This document shows positions 7,599 through 14,260 of a stretch of DNA of 22,118 bases, piece by piece. Below the pieces are notes generated by a model, which saw only the letters and a program-made list of their open reading frames with translations, was not told the origin of the DNA and made no database searches. Numbering within the stretch: position 1 is the first letter of the stretch; the number at the start of each line of letters is the position of its first letter. This DNA comes from a virus, in the IMG/VR virus record IMGVR_UViG_3300017765_000078, positions 1 through 22,118 of that record. One strand, 5' to 3'. The position numbers were made by a program, and so were the translations under genes.

Positions 7599-8684
7599 AT
7601 GATAAAAAATGGTAAAAGATTAAGACTCACTATAGAGGAGGAGAACCTCATCTATAAGTTTAGAGCAAATTCAATAGATAATTTTAATGACAATACAGCA
7701 TTAGATATGCACCTTGCAGAAAGAGGTATAAAGAAAAAAGATGTTGTATCTGTAAAACATTGGCAATCTGCAAATGGTGAGTTAAGGTTTTCAATAGTAA
7801 CTAAAGAGGATTGCGGATTAGATGAGAATCAAATATTTGATAATGTTAATAATTTTATAGAAAAATATTCGCCTGATTATACAGAGATAAAAAGAAAAAA
7901 GGGAAATCATCTTTTAGTTATAAATCCTGCAGACATTCATATAGGGAAGTATGCTAATGAATTAGAGACAGGAGAGGCATATGACTGTGAAACTGCTGTT
8001 ATGAGAGTTTTAGAGGGCGTTAAAGGACTTATAGATAAGTCTAAGGGTTTTGACGTAGAAAGGGTATTATTTTGTATAGGAAACGATGTTTTACATATAG
8101 ATAATGTATATAACACTACAACTAAAGGAACGCATCAAGATACTGATGGCAAATGGTGGGAGCATTATGAGATTGCTTTAATGTTATATGTTAGAGTAAT
8201 AGAGATGTTAAGAAAAATTGCTCCTGTAGATGTATTACACTCAATGAGTAATCACGATTATCAAAGTGGATTCCACTTAGCTCATACTTTAAAATCTTGG
8301 TTTAGAAAAGCTAAAGATGTTGCTTTTGATATAAGTGTAGCACATAGAAAATACTATCAATATGGTGAAAATTTAATAGGTTTAGAGCATGGAGATGGTG
8401 CAAAAATGGACAAATTACCACTTTTGATGGCACAAGAAAGACCTCAAATGTGGAGTGAAACTAAATACAGGTATTGGTATTTACACCATTTACATCACAA
8501 AGTAAAACACAAATGGCTAGACGCTAAAGATTTTATTGGAGTTACTGTAGAATATATGCGAAGTCCATCTGCCGCAGATAGTTGGCATTCAAGAAAAGGT
8601 TTTTGTGGAGCTTCAAAAGCCTGTGAAGCATTTTTACACGACAAAGAAAGTGGTCAGGTAGCTAGACTCACTCATTACTTTTAA
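7599..8684 (+). CDS. Calcineurin-like metallophosphoesterase (phage DNA-processing nuclease candidate)
   Basis: A 361-residue protein with the full metal-binding series of calcineurin-type phosphoesterases: ADIHIGK (111-117), GND near 161-163, SNHD (217-220), EHGDG (263-267) and a late His cluster HHLHH (296-300). Residues 1-100 are a separate N-terminal part of unknown type. Such proteins occur in many phages of marine and Bacteroidota hosts and resemble Mre11/SbcD nucleases, so a DNA repair or processing role is plausible. No SbcC partner is nearby. ATG 7599 is preferred to the TTG six bases earlier. It stands alone between the lysis terminator and the early promoter. Confidence 0.8.
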   Translation: MIKNGKRLRLTIEEENLIYKFRANSIDNFNDNTALDMHLAERGIKKKDVVSVKHWQSANGELRFSIVTKEDCGLDENQIFDNVNNFIEKYSPDYTEIKRKKGNHLLVINPADIHIGKYANELETGEAYDCETAVMRVLEGVKGLIDKSKGFDVERVLFCIGNDVLHIDNVYNTTTKGTHQDTDGKWWEHYEIALMLYVRVIEMLRKIAPVDVLHSMSNHDYQSGFHLAHTLKSWFRKAKDVAFDISVAHRKYYQYGENLIGLEHGDGAKMDKLPLLMAQERPQMWSETKYRYWYLHHLHHKVKHKWLDAKDFIGVTVEYMRSPSAADSWHSRKGFCGASKACEAFLHDKESGQVARLTHYF

Positions 8685-8891
8685 TTTAACCCTTTACTAA
8701 CTCTTTATATAGAGTATTTTATACTCTTAAAGATAAATATAAAGAAAAAGTTAAAGATAAATACTAGGTTAAATATAAAGAAATTAAACATTTTTTAGAA
8801 AAAACTTAGTAAATATTTTGGTAGTTTAAAAATATGTTTTATGTTTGCATAGAATTTTAACTAACTAACTATAAACTTAAAATCTTTACAT
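8685..8891 (+). other. Non-coding leader region before the early block
   Basis: No gene is visible. The 5' part has a short weak hairpin (ACTCT at 8698-8702 with AGAGT at 8709-8713). A 17-base stretch at 8721-8737 recurs exactly at 16594-16610 in the other large intergenic region, and both copies are followed by repeated AAAGATAAA-type units. The 3' half holds the promoter at 8817-8847 and a TAACTAACTA leader before ATG 8892. Confidence 0.6.
8817..8847 (+). promoter_or_regulatory. Bacteroidota-type promoter for the early/replication block
   Basis: TTTG (8817-8820), exactly 19 bases, then TATGTTTG (8840-8847). This is the Bacteroidota primary-sigma pattern of -33 TTG/TTTG and -7 TAnnTTTG. Transcription would start a few bases after 8847, leaving a leader of about 35 bases before ATG 8892. 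The promoter at 14462 has the same spacing. Confidence 0.75.
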
Positions 8892-9092
8892 ATGGAAAAT
8901 TACACACCTTTTCAAGACGCTATCATAGCAGATGTAAAAAAGTCTAAAGAAACAGAGATTAAAATATTACGAGAGAACAATCGTAAAATGAAACTAGAAA
9001 TTATAGAATTAAAGCAAGAACTTAATTCTAAAGAAAAAGCAAAGTTACTATTAAATAATATTAACTTTCAAATAAGAGAGTATTTAAAATAA
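8892..9092 (+). CDS. Small coiled-coil protein, first gene of early block
   Basis: A 66-residue, charged, almost wholly helical protein. From residue 17 on it has a heptad-like Lys/Glu/Leu/Ile pattern (ETEIKILRENNRKMKLEIIE and onward) that predicts a coiled coil. It is the first gene after the early promoter and has the TAACTAACTA leader. First early genes often encode host-modifying or regulatory proteins, but nothing here shows a specific function. Confidence 0.65.
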   Translation: MENYTPFQDAIIADVKKSKETEIKILRENNRKMKLEIIELKQELNSKEKAKLLLNNINFQIREYLK

Positions 9093-9137
9093 CTCTAATA
9101 ACTAACTAACTAACTATTAACGAAAACACAAATTACT

Positions 9138-9404
9138 ATGACAAATAGAGAAATAGACGATTTTTTTAATGAGCTTTTTCCTAAAGAAACACTCAAACCT
9201 AAAGAAACAGTAAGACAAAAACTGATTAGACAATTAAACGACCCTTATCACAATCCTTTTTCAGAAGGCTCAATAGCATCAGAGCAATTTGACTTGGCAA
9301 TGCAAGTAAGGTCAGGTCATTATGAATCAGGAGGATTTGTATCAGACTATCATTTAGAGCAGTATTATGGTAGTGATTATGATGATTACAATTTAGACAA
9401 CTAA
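9138..9404 (+). CDS. Small acidic early protein, unknown function
   Basis: An 88-residue protein with no recognised domain. It begins MTNREIDDFFNELFPKE, has a central helix (VRQKLIRQL), and ends with a Tyr/Asp-rich stretch (YYGSDYDDYNLDN). No membrane segment or cysteines are present. The leader upstream has four tandem TAAC units followed by TATTAAC and A-rich sequence, the strongest copy of the recurrent early leader. Confidence 0.6.
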   Translation: MTNREIDDFFNELFPKETLKPKETVRQKLIRQLNDPYHNPFSEGSIASEQFDLAMQVRSGHYESGGFVSDYHLEQYYGSDYDDYNLDN

Positions 9405-9427
9405 CTATTAACTAAAACTATTTAAAA

Positions 9428-9661
9428 ATGACGAAAACACAAACGAGTGATATTCTACAACACTTAAAAGATGGTAGAAGATTAACACAAAAAGAAGCAA
9501 TTAACGAGTATGGTGCTTACAGACTAGCAAGTATTATATATTCTCTAAGAAAAAAAGGCTATAATATAGAGTCTGAAGACTTAGATGTACCTACTAGGTA
9601 TAAAAAACTAGATGGCAGTCCTAAAACAGCTAGTATCGTTGAATATAAACTTAACAACTAA
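9428..9661 (+). CDS. Helix-turn-helix (winged-helix) phage protein
   Basis: A 77-residue protein matching the widespread phage helix-turn-helix pattern 'I--HL--G--LT--EA---yG-yRLa--I--LR--Gy-I' (residues 8-47: ILQHLKDGRRLTQKEAINEY, then YRLASIIYSLRKKGYNIESE). It ends in a wing-like strand (SIVEYKLNN). Such proteins are small DNA-binding regulators of early phage genes. The leader before ATG 9428 carries AACTAACTATTAAC. Confidence 0.78.
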   Translation: MTKTQTSDILQHLKDGRRLTQKEAINEYGAYRLASIIYSLRKKGYNIESEDLDVPTRYKKLDGSPKTASIVEYKLNN

Positions 9662-9684
9662 TTATTAATTAAATTTTAAAAACA

Positions 9685-10110
9685 ATGAAAAAAATGGAAA
9701 ACACAACAGAAGTAAAAGAAACTAAAGAAGAAACTTTAAAAAGACTATTCATAGAGAATGGCTTAGTTAAAGAAGATGTCTATAAAGACAAAAGAGGTTT
9801 TGTAATTATTACAAGAACTGGTATAGACAAGATAGTATCTAAACAAAATATTTCAGTAGCTTATGAGCCTGTAGTAATGGAGAAAGACTGGGTTGTAATG
9901 AGGGCAACTGCTAGTATGAAAGTAGGATATAAGGGAAAAGAAGTTAGAAACATGATGAGTTTTGGTGAGGCTTCCGACTCTAATCTTATGGGAGGTGGTA
10001 AAAAGTTTCCTGTTGCTATGGCTGAAAAAAGAGCTATGTCAAGAGTTGTTCTTAAGGTTGCAGGATTCTATGAGCAAGGTGTATTTGGTCAGGACGAAAT
10101 AGTAGACTAA
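9685..10110 (+). CDS. Conserved 'AEKRA' phage protein, possible ssDNA-annealing/recombination accessory
   Basis: A 141-residue protein. Residues 40-80 form strands (GFVIITRTGIDKIVSKQNIS, then WVVMRATASMKVGY). The C-terminal half has the hallmark MAEKRAMSRVVLKVAGFYEQG followed by FGQDE. Versions of this recur, to my memory, beside replication genes in Bacteroidota phages and mobile elements, and the MAEKRA-RV-LK pattern recalls Rad52/Erf/Sak-type annealing proteins. The neighbourhood (SSB-like protein, replication initiators, nuclease) fits, but the family is not proven. ATG 9694 is an alternative start three codons later. Its stop shares one base with the next ATG (TAATG). Confidence 0.6.
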   Translation: MKKMENTTEVKETKEETLKRLFIENGLVKEDVYKDKRGFVIITRTGIDKIVSKQNISVAYEPVVMEKDWVVMRATASMKVGYKGKEVRNMMSFGEASDSNLMGGGKKFPVAMAEKRAMSRVVLKVAGFYEQGVFGQDEIVD

Positions 10111-10367
10111 TGTCTGATTGGATGGATGAGGTTCTTGATGGGAAACCATTAGAAGCAGAACTGTGGAAACTTGGCTACATTGAGAACCTCTTACATAACA
10201 CATCAATACCTATACGTGAACAAGAAGATATAATGAGTTCTTTAAATGATCTTAGAGATATAGATGCAGACGATATAATACAAAAAATAAAAGAAAACGA
10301 AATACATTCTGACCCAAAACATCAATACGAACAAATGAGAAAGAGTGGAATGTTTAACTATAAATAA
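10110..10367 (+). CDS. Small acidic protein, unknown function
   Basis: An 85-residue acidic protein (many Asp/Glu; a Trp pair near the N-terminus, SDWMDEVLDG). It is mostly helical by composition, with no cysteines or membrane segment. Its ATG overlaps the stop of the 'AEKRA' gene by one base, so the two are probably translationally coupled and may work together. The C-terminus (QYEQMRKSGMFNYK) is basic. No family recognised. Confidence 0.6.
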   Translation: MSDWMDEVLDGKPLEAELWKLGYIENLLHNTSIPIREQEDIMSSLNDLRDIDADDIIQKIKENEIHSDPKHQYEQMRKSGMFNYK

Positions 10368-10373
10368 AATAAA

Positions 10374-10691
10374 ATGAAAAATGACTATGACAAAGTAAGA
10401 ACTTCAAGGAATGAGCTTGAGGCAATACTAAGAATAAGAGGAATATCTAAGCAACGATTTGGTAGAATATTAAATATTACAGGATCAACTATAGAAAAGT
10501 ACATAGAAAACCCTTATCATTTAAGATACTATCAAATGCAAAGACTTGCACAATTTTTAAACATAGAAGTAAAAGATGTTATAGATATTATTGAAATAGA
10601 TTTAAAAGAAGATTCAATAGTGGTTGAAGGTGAAGATAACTTTAAGGCTGTAGAATCATTAATAAAACAAAAGAACAATGACGATATATAA
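10374..10691 (+). CDS. XRE/Cro-like helix-turn-helix protein
   Basis: A 105-residue protein. Residues 10-60 match an XRE-type helix-turn-helix: helix (NELEAILRIRG), ISKQRFGRILNIT, the recognition-like helix GSTIEKYIENP, then LRYYQMQRLAQFLNIEVKDV. That layout is typical of Cro/CI-like repressors. The C-terminal 35 residues are acidic. It has no peptidase or dimerisation domain, so it is more Cro-like than CI-like. It overlaps the next gene by 14 bases. It could control the early promoter or take part in replication, being surrounded by replication genes. Confidence 0.7.
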   Translation: MKNDYDKVRTSRNELEAILRIRGISKQRFGRILNITGSTIEKYIENPYHLRYYQMQRLAQFLNIEVKDVIDIIEIDLKEDSIVVEGEDNFKAVESLIKQKNNDDI

Positions 10692-11136
10692 ATTAGAATT
10701 TACTAAAGAAAGAGACGAAATAATTAAGTCTGAAATTTCAAAAAGATACAACTTAAATTGGGAACAAATACAATCTACAAGTAGAGTAAGGATTGTTGTT
10801 GATGCTAGAAGGTTATATTGTGGTATATTAAGATATATTTTTAGATTAACATTTCAAGAAATTGGAGATATTCTTGATAAAAATCATGCAACTATAATTC
10901 ATAATATACAACAACATGATGCTTTTATTAGAATTTTAAAGTCATATAAAAAAAATTATGATGAAATAGAAAGAACTATGTTGTTAGATGACAATTATTA
11001 TATCCACGAAGTTGTTGAAGTAGAAAGAAAAATGAACGAGCTTTCTATTAGATTAAAAGATTTAATAGAAAAGAAAAATGAGTATAAATTAAAAATTAAA
11101 AACAAAACAAATGTCAGAAAAAAATTATGTAGCTAG
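10678..11136 (+). CDS. Stand-alone DnaA domain IV-like DNA-binding protein
   Basis: A 152-residue protein. Residues 20-80 match the DNA-binding domain IV of the initiator DnaA: an early helix, then R-x-R (36-38), DARRLYCGILRY (42-53), the EIGDIL turn (61-66), and KNHATIIHNI (68-77), equivalent to the DnaA-box signature RDHATVLH. There is no AAA+ ATPase domain. Residues 100-152 are a Lys-rich coiled coil. In DnaA this domain binds origin boxes, so this protein may mark the phage origin or block host DnaA boxes. It lies between an XRE-like gene and an SSB-like gene, overlapping both. Confidence 0.78.
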   Translation: MTIYKLEFTKERDEIIKSEISKRYNLNWEQIQSTSRVRIVVDARRLYCGILRYIFRLTFQEIGDILDKNHATIIHNIQQHDAFIRILKSYKKNYDEIERTMLLDDNYYIHEVVEVERKMNELSIRLKDLIEKKNEYKLKIKNKTNVRKKLCS

Positions 11137-11362
11137 TAGTATAAAAAAAGTAACTACGCAGTATGGAGATTTATTTAACGCAAGTTTTAAAGTAGAAGAT
11201 TTGCAAAAGATAGCTAAAAAAGGTTGGTGTAATATTACAATAGCAGAACGTAGAGAGCCTTCTGAAAAGGGTGCTACTCACTATGCTTACGAGAATACTT
11301 ATGAGCCACCCAAACAAGTGACGACAGACAAGTCTAAAGATGAGGATGATTTACCATTCTAA
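11111..11362 (+). CDS. Small SSB-like protein with DDLPF tail
   Basis: An 83-residue protein. The first 60 residues look like a compact beta-barrel (KNYVASSIKKVTTQYGDLFN, then WCNITIAERR and THYAYENTYEP). The chain ends in an acidic linker and DEDDLPF (77-83). SSB proteins end in DDIPF or a close form, and that tip recruits replication and repair partners. The protein is shorter than bacterial SSB, so it may be a minimal phage version. It overlaps the DnaA-like gene by 26 bases and is followed by a hairpin. Confidence 0.7.
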   Translation: MSEKNYVASSIKKVTTQYGDLFNASFKVEDLQKIAKKGWCNITIAERREPSEKGATHYAYENTYEPPKQVTTDKSKDEDDLPF

Positions 11363-11373
11363 TCTATGATATA

Positions 11374-11453
11374 GGTTGGGGAGGTTAGTAATTTATTTTA
11401 TTAATTCAGCGATTATACTTTGTGATGATTACAATTCCTCCCCTTCCTTTTTT
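11374..11453 (+). terminator. Long two-part hairpin with T6 tail (attenuator or terminator)
   Basis: GGGGAGG (11378-11384) pairs with CCTCCCC (11437-11443), flanked by a further GG/CC across a TT/TT mismatch. An inner helix pairs GTAAT (11388-11392) with ATTAC (11428-11432). Six T follow at 11448-11453. The G/C-rich clamp stands out in this AT-rich DNA. It divides the early block between the SSB-like gene and the replication-initiator pair. Confidence 0.5.
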
Positions 11454-11483
11454 ACTAACTATTAACTTAAACACTAAAACATA

Positions 11484-12107
11484 ATGGCAAAAAGATTTAC
11501 AGATACAGACAAATGGAAAAAAGGTTTTATAAGAAACCTGCCTTCAAAGTATAAATTATTATGGTTATATATATTAGATGATTGTAATCATGCAGGAATA
11601 TGGGAAACAGACTTTGAGGTTGCATCAATTAGAATAGGCAGTAAGATAAGCGAGAAAGAAGCTGTCAAGCATTTTGCAGAGCAGATCAAAATATTTGATA
11701 ATGGTAATAAATGGTTTATAGCAAAGTTTGTAGACTTTCAATATGGCACTCTAAATGAAAACTCAAGACCTCATCAAGCTGTAATTAAGGTATTAGACAA
11801 ATACGATGTTTACAATATAAAAGGTATTAATCCTGATGATATTGCAGGTTTAGATATAGAAATTAAAAAGCCTACTATTAAAAGATTTGTTGAGCCTACT
11901 ATAGACGAGGTTAAAACTTATTGTAATCAAAGAGATAATAGAGTAGATAGTATGAAGTTTCACAACTATTACACTAGCAATGGGTGGATGGTAGGCAGAA
12001 ATAAGATGCGAGATTGGAAAAGTGCTGTAAGGCATTGGGAATCAAACACTCCTAAAGATAAAACAGGTAGAAAACAATTATCTAATCAAGATTATAATAA
12101 ATTTTAA
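11484..12107 (+). CDS. Replisome-organiser-like replication protein (DnaD-type N-terminus)
   Basis: A 207-residue protein. The N-terminus (MAKRFTDTDKWKKGFIRNLP, then KLLWLYILDDCNHAGIWETD) matches phage replication initiator/organiser proteins that open with a winged helix. The C-terminal part (FHNYYTSNGWMVGRNKMRDW, then AVRHWE) resembles the helicase-recruiting end of DnaD/DnaB-type loaders. It sits directly before an AAA+ DnaC-like loader with one base between them, a common initiator-loader pairing. It probably binds the phage origin and brings in host DnaB helicase. The leader carries the ACTAACTATTAAC motif. Confidence 0.75.
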   Translation: MAKRFTDTDKWKKGFIRNLPSKYKLLWLYILDDCNHAGIWETDFEVASIRIGSKISEKEAVKHFAEQIKIFDNGNKWFIAKFVDFQYGTLNENSRPHQAVIKVLDKYDVYNIKGINPDDIAGLDIEIKKPTIKRFVEPTIDEVKTYCNQRDNRVDSMKFHNYYTSNGWMVGRNKMRDWKSAVRHWESNTPKDKTGRKQLSNQDYNKF

Positions 12108-12108
12108 T

Positions 12109-12687
12109 ATGAGAACACTAGAAGAAACATTGCAAAATGCAACGCACATAAAGGTTAGAGATTACAAAAGATATTCTTTTGGTAATTTACAAGAGTGTAA
12201 AAAATTATTTAAAGATGCTTTTATGCTTGTAGATAAAACTATTACAGAATATAAACATCTTGACGAGTATAATCATGTTATAAGTTGGCTAACAGATACT
12301 AAAGGTAAGGGATTGTTTTTGATAGGTAATTGTGGCAGAGGTAAGTCAGTTATACTTACTGGAGTCTTACCATTAATTTTTAATGCAAAAAAAGGTAAAA
12401 TACTAAAACCTATTCCCGCTAGAAAGCTGCATAATGTAACTGAATACAAAAGCCCATTCATTGTAATTGATGATATAGGTACTGAAGAAATAGTAAATGA
12501 TTATGGAACTAAAATAGATGCGGTAGAAAATGCTATATTTGAAGCTGAAGATGATTTAAAAATGCTTTTATTAACATCTAACCTTGACGCTAATGCAATT
12601 AAAGAAAGGTATGGAGAAAGGATATACGACAGGATTAAAAGGCTCTGTAAAGTTGTATTTATGAAAGGAGAAAGTTTGAGAAAATGA
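12109..12687 (+). CDS. DnaC-like AAA+ helicase loader
   Basis: A 192-residue P-loop ATPase. Walker A is GNCGRGKS (73-80), Walker B FIVIDDIG (117-124), sensor 1 LLLTSN (153-158), and a box with likely arginine finger is RYGERIYDRI (167-176). This matches DnaC/IstB-type loaders, which place the replicative helicase on single-stranded DNA. No transposase is nearby, so the DnaC rather than IstB role is preferred. The protein is shorter than E. coli DnaC, with a short N-terminal partner-binding region. Its stop overlaps a tiny membrane ORF (ATGA). Confidence 0.85.
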   Translation: MRTLEETLQNATHIKVRDYKRYSFGNLQECKKLFKDAFMLVDKTITEYKHLDEYNHVISWLTDTKGKGLFLIGNCGRGKSVILTGVLPLIFNAKKGKILKPIPARKLHNVTEYKSPFIVIDDIGTEEIVNDYGTKIDAVENAIFEAEDDLKMLLLTSNLDANAIKERYGERIYDRIKRLCKVVFMKGESLRK

Positions 12688-12773
12688 AGATATTAACAAC
12701 AGTTTGGTTAATAATTATAATAATATGTGTCTTAGAAGCGTATTTTTGTACTAAATTTGATGACGAATTATAA
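12684..12773 (+). CDS. 29-residue membrane peptide
   Basis: ATG 12684 overlaps the stop of the loader gene (ATGA), a typical coupled start. The peptide has one long hydrophobic run at 4-19 (LTTVWLIIIIICVLEA) and an acidic end (KFDDEL). The next gene starts 8 bases later. There is no known relative; its reality rests on coupling and on the hydrophobic design. Confidence 0.45.
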   Translation: MKILTTVWLIIIIICVLEAYFCTKFDDEL

Positions 12774-12781
12774 ATTAAGAA

Positions 12782-12970
12782 ATGATTGAAAGTATAACAT
12801 TAATTTTGTGCATATGGGGAATTAGCTATGCAGCTTTATCTTATATTATGACTAGAGGAAAAGAAGTGAATAATATAGAAGAAAACCTTAAAAAGCATGA
12901 AACTAGAACGGGAGGATTGCATAGTGATTACAAGTATGGACAAGCAAATAATAAAAAAAATGAAAGATAA
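12782..12970 (+). CDS. Small single-span membrane protein
   Basis: A 62-residue protein with a membrane segment at about 4-23 (SITLILCIWGISYAALSYIM) and a charged C-terminal part (EENLKKHETRTGG onward). It overlaps the next gene. Function unknown; it is one of several one-span proteins in this window. Confidence 0.55.
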   Translation: MIESITLILCIWGISYAALSYIMTRGKEVNNIEENLKKHETRTGGLHSDYKYGQANNKKNER

Positions 12971-13172
12971 AAGAATACCTCATTACTATATTGGAAGCAA
13001 TGGTTATGAAGCAAGAAAGGTAGTGTCAGGATTTGATCTTTCTTATAATATAGGGACAGCAACAACTTATTTACTTCGTGCATCACGTAAGCACAAATCA
13101 CCAGTTGAGTGTATAAAAAAAGCAATAGCTCATTTAGAGTTTGAGCTAGAGAAAATAGAAGAGTGCAAATAA
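12960..13172 (+). CDS. DUF3310-like protein
   Basis: From ATG 12960 the product has 70 residues and matches the phage DUF3310 pattern: HYYIGSNGYEARKVVSGFDL, SYNIGTATTYLLRA, then RKHKSPVECIKKAIAHLEFE. The function of this family is unknown; members occur near nucleotide and replication genes. ATG 12960 is preferred because it follows an A-run like other starts here and the family usually begins close to the 'HYY' motif. In-frame ATGs at 12897 and 12939 would add 21 or 7 residues, mostly encoded within the previous gene. Confidence 0.75.
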   Translation: MKDKRIPHYYIGSNGYEARKVVSGFDLSYNIGTATTYLLRASRKHKSPVECIKKAIAHLEFELEKIEECK

Positions 13173-13173
13173 G

Positions 13174-13413
13174 ATGGGTAGCCCTATCTATAGAGTTATT
13201 GTAGAGTATGGCTATAAGAAGAAAGGTTCTGTAAGAAATTATAAGTATGCAAAGATTGACACATTTGTTTTGACTAATAATATTGATATGATAAAAAAAG
13301 ATAAAGCATTGAAAGACAAGATATTAAGACATTCAAAATCTAAAAATACTGAGATAGATATAATATATAAAAACATCTATGTTGAGGGACAATATGGAGA
13401 AACTACTTACTAA
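13174..13413 (+). CDS. Small basic protein, unknown function
   Basis: A 79-residue protein beginning one base after the previous stop. It is Lys- and Tyr-rich, with alternating strands near the N-terminus (IYRVIVEYGY, NYKYAKIDTFVLT) and a lysine-rich helix in the middle. No cysteine or membrane segment. The strand-helix-strand order suggests a small alpha/beta fold. No family recognised. Confidence 0.55.
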   Translation: MGSPIYRVIVEYGYKKKGSVRNYKYAKIDTFVLTNNIDMIKKDKALKDKILRHSKSKNTEIDIIYKNIYVEGQYGETTY

Positions 13414-13427
13414 TTAAAAAAAACTAT

Positions 13428-13658
13428 ATGGGAACTATATTATTTGTTATTGTTGCAATTTACTGCATATTCTTAACTTTAAGAATCAGAGAAGCCGAGG
13501 CTGAAGTAATTGATCTTGGTTTAGATTTTGACGAGCTAGAAACAAGAGTATACAATAAAATGATGGATATTCGTAAAGAAATTAAGCAATCTATAAAAGA
13601 AAAGAAAATTGAGAAACCAAGAAGAAGAAGTACAAAAAAGCGTAGTAAAGTATCTTAA
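13428..13658 (+). CDS. Membrane-anchored coiled-coil protein
   Basis: A 76-residue protein. The membrane segment is at 3-19 (TILFVIVAIYCIFLTLR), then an acidic coiled coil (EAEAEVIDLGLDFDELETRV), then a very basic end (KPRRRSTKKRSKVS). That resembles phage lysis accessory or other one-span proteins. Its 3' end overlaps the VRR-NUC gene by 50 bases, so its basic tail and the nuclease N-terminus share DNA in two frames. Confidence 0.55.
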   Translation: MGTILFVIVAIYCIFLTLRIREAEAEVIDLGLDFDELETRVYNKMMDIRKEIKQSIKEKKIEKPRRRSTKKRSKVS

Positions 13659-13989
13659 ATTACAATATCCTGATGCTAAGTATTGTGCTAGTTTAGGAGG
13701 TATAAGAACATCGTTTAAACAAGCAGTTAAGGCTAAGGCTACAGGATATGTTAAAGGCTTTCCTGATTTACAAATCTGCGTTCCTATGGAGAGGGGGGGT
13801 GCCTCAGAGGGGGGGGGTGTCTATCATGGATTGTTCTTAGAAATAAAGAAGGATAAAAAATCTTATCCAACCAAAGAACAGAAAGAATGGATAGCATACC
13901 TTAATGAGCAAGGGTATTGTGCTAGGGTTACTAAAGGGTTAGATGAGAGTATAGAAGTGATTGATAACTATTTTAATAAAAAGATATGA
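13609..13989 (+). CDS. VRR-NUC domain nuclease
   Basis: A 126-residue nuclease of the PD-(D/E)xK group. Motifs: EEEVQKSVVKYL (5-16), KGFPDLQI with catalytic Asp53, LFLEIK with Glu78 and Lys80, then YPTKEQKEWIAYLNEQGY (86-103). VRR-NUC proteins in phages act on branched DNA such as recombination intermediates. Oddities: no ATG is available, since the frame opens after a TAA at 13594 and the first usable start is TTG 13609 behind an A-rich leader. Between the Asp and Glu-x-Lys motifs sits a Gly-rich insert (ERGGASEGGG) encoded by two poly-G tracts. The stop overlaps the next ATG (ATGA). Confidence 0.82.
   Translation: MRNQEEEVQKSVVKYLKLQYPDAKYCASLGGIRTSFKQAVKAKATGYVKGFPDLQICVPMERGGASEGGGVYHGLFLEIKKDKKSYPTKEQKEWIAYLNEQGYCARVTKGLDESIEVIDNYFNKKI
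13793..13817 (+). repeat. Two poly-G tracts (G7 and G9) inside the nuclease gene
   Basis: G7 at 13793-13799 and G9 at 13809-13817 lie within a near-repeat of GAG-Gn-TG. Runs of this length are exceptional in DNA this AT-rich. They encode part of the linker ERGGASEGGG between active-site motifs of the VRR-NUC protein. A change of one G would shift the frame before catalytic Glu78/Lys80. Confidence 0.9.
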
Positions 13990-14186
13990 GTATTAATATA
14001 TACGAAAGAAAAGATATGCGAGGTGGAGGTTATGCCAAGCGTAAGTTTACATATGAAGAAGCACAGAAGGTTAGAGCAGACTACAAGACAGGTAAGTACA
14101 CTCAACATGATCTAGCATCTATGTATAAGGTAAGTCAGTCTATAATCAATAAGATACTTAGGTTTAAGACTTATGTGAAAATATAA
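13986..14186 (+). CDS. Small helix-turn-helix protein
   Basis: A 66-residue basic protein coupled to the nuclease gene by ATGA overlap. Residues 20-60 look like a homeodomain/Psq-like helix-turn-helix: FTYEEAQKVRADYKTGKYTQ, HDLASMYKV, SQSIINKILR. It is the last gene before a terminator and may act on sites in the intergenic region beyond it. Confidence 0.65.
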   Translation: MSINIYERKDMRGGGYAKRKFTYEEAQKVRADYKTGKYTQHDLASMYKVSQSIINKILRFKTYVKI

Positions 14187-14216
14187 AAGAGGTTGTGTGT
14201 GTTTTGGTTGAAAGAA

Positions 14217-14248
14217 GTCAAGGAATTTATTTTTCTTGGCTTTTTTTT
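14217..14248 (+). terminator. Rho-independent terminator ending the early block
   Basis: GTCAAGGAA (14217-14225) pairs with TTTCTTGGC (14232-14240) over 9 bp with two G-U pairs, followed by eight T (14241-14248). It lies 31 bases after the last early gene and isolates it from the cassette downstream. Confidence 0.85.
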
Positions 14249-14260
14249 ATTTCTGCTCAT

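Noticed and set aside
12109-12687. IstB transposition helper as an alternative for the AAA+ protein
   Set aside because: No IstA-type transposase or insertion-sequence ends are present, and the adjacent replication organiser supports a DnaC-like loader.
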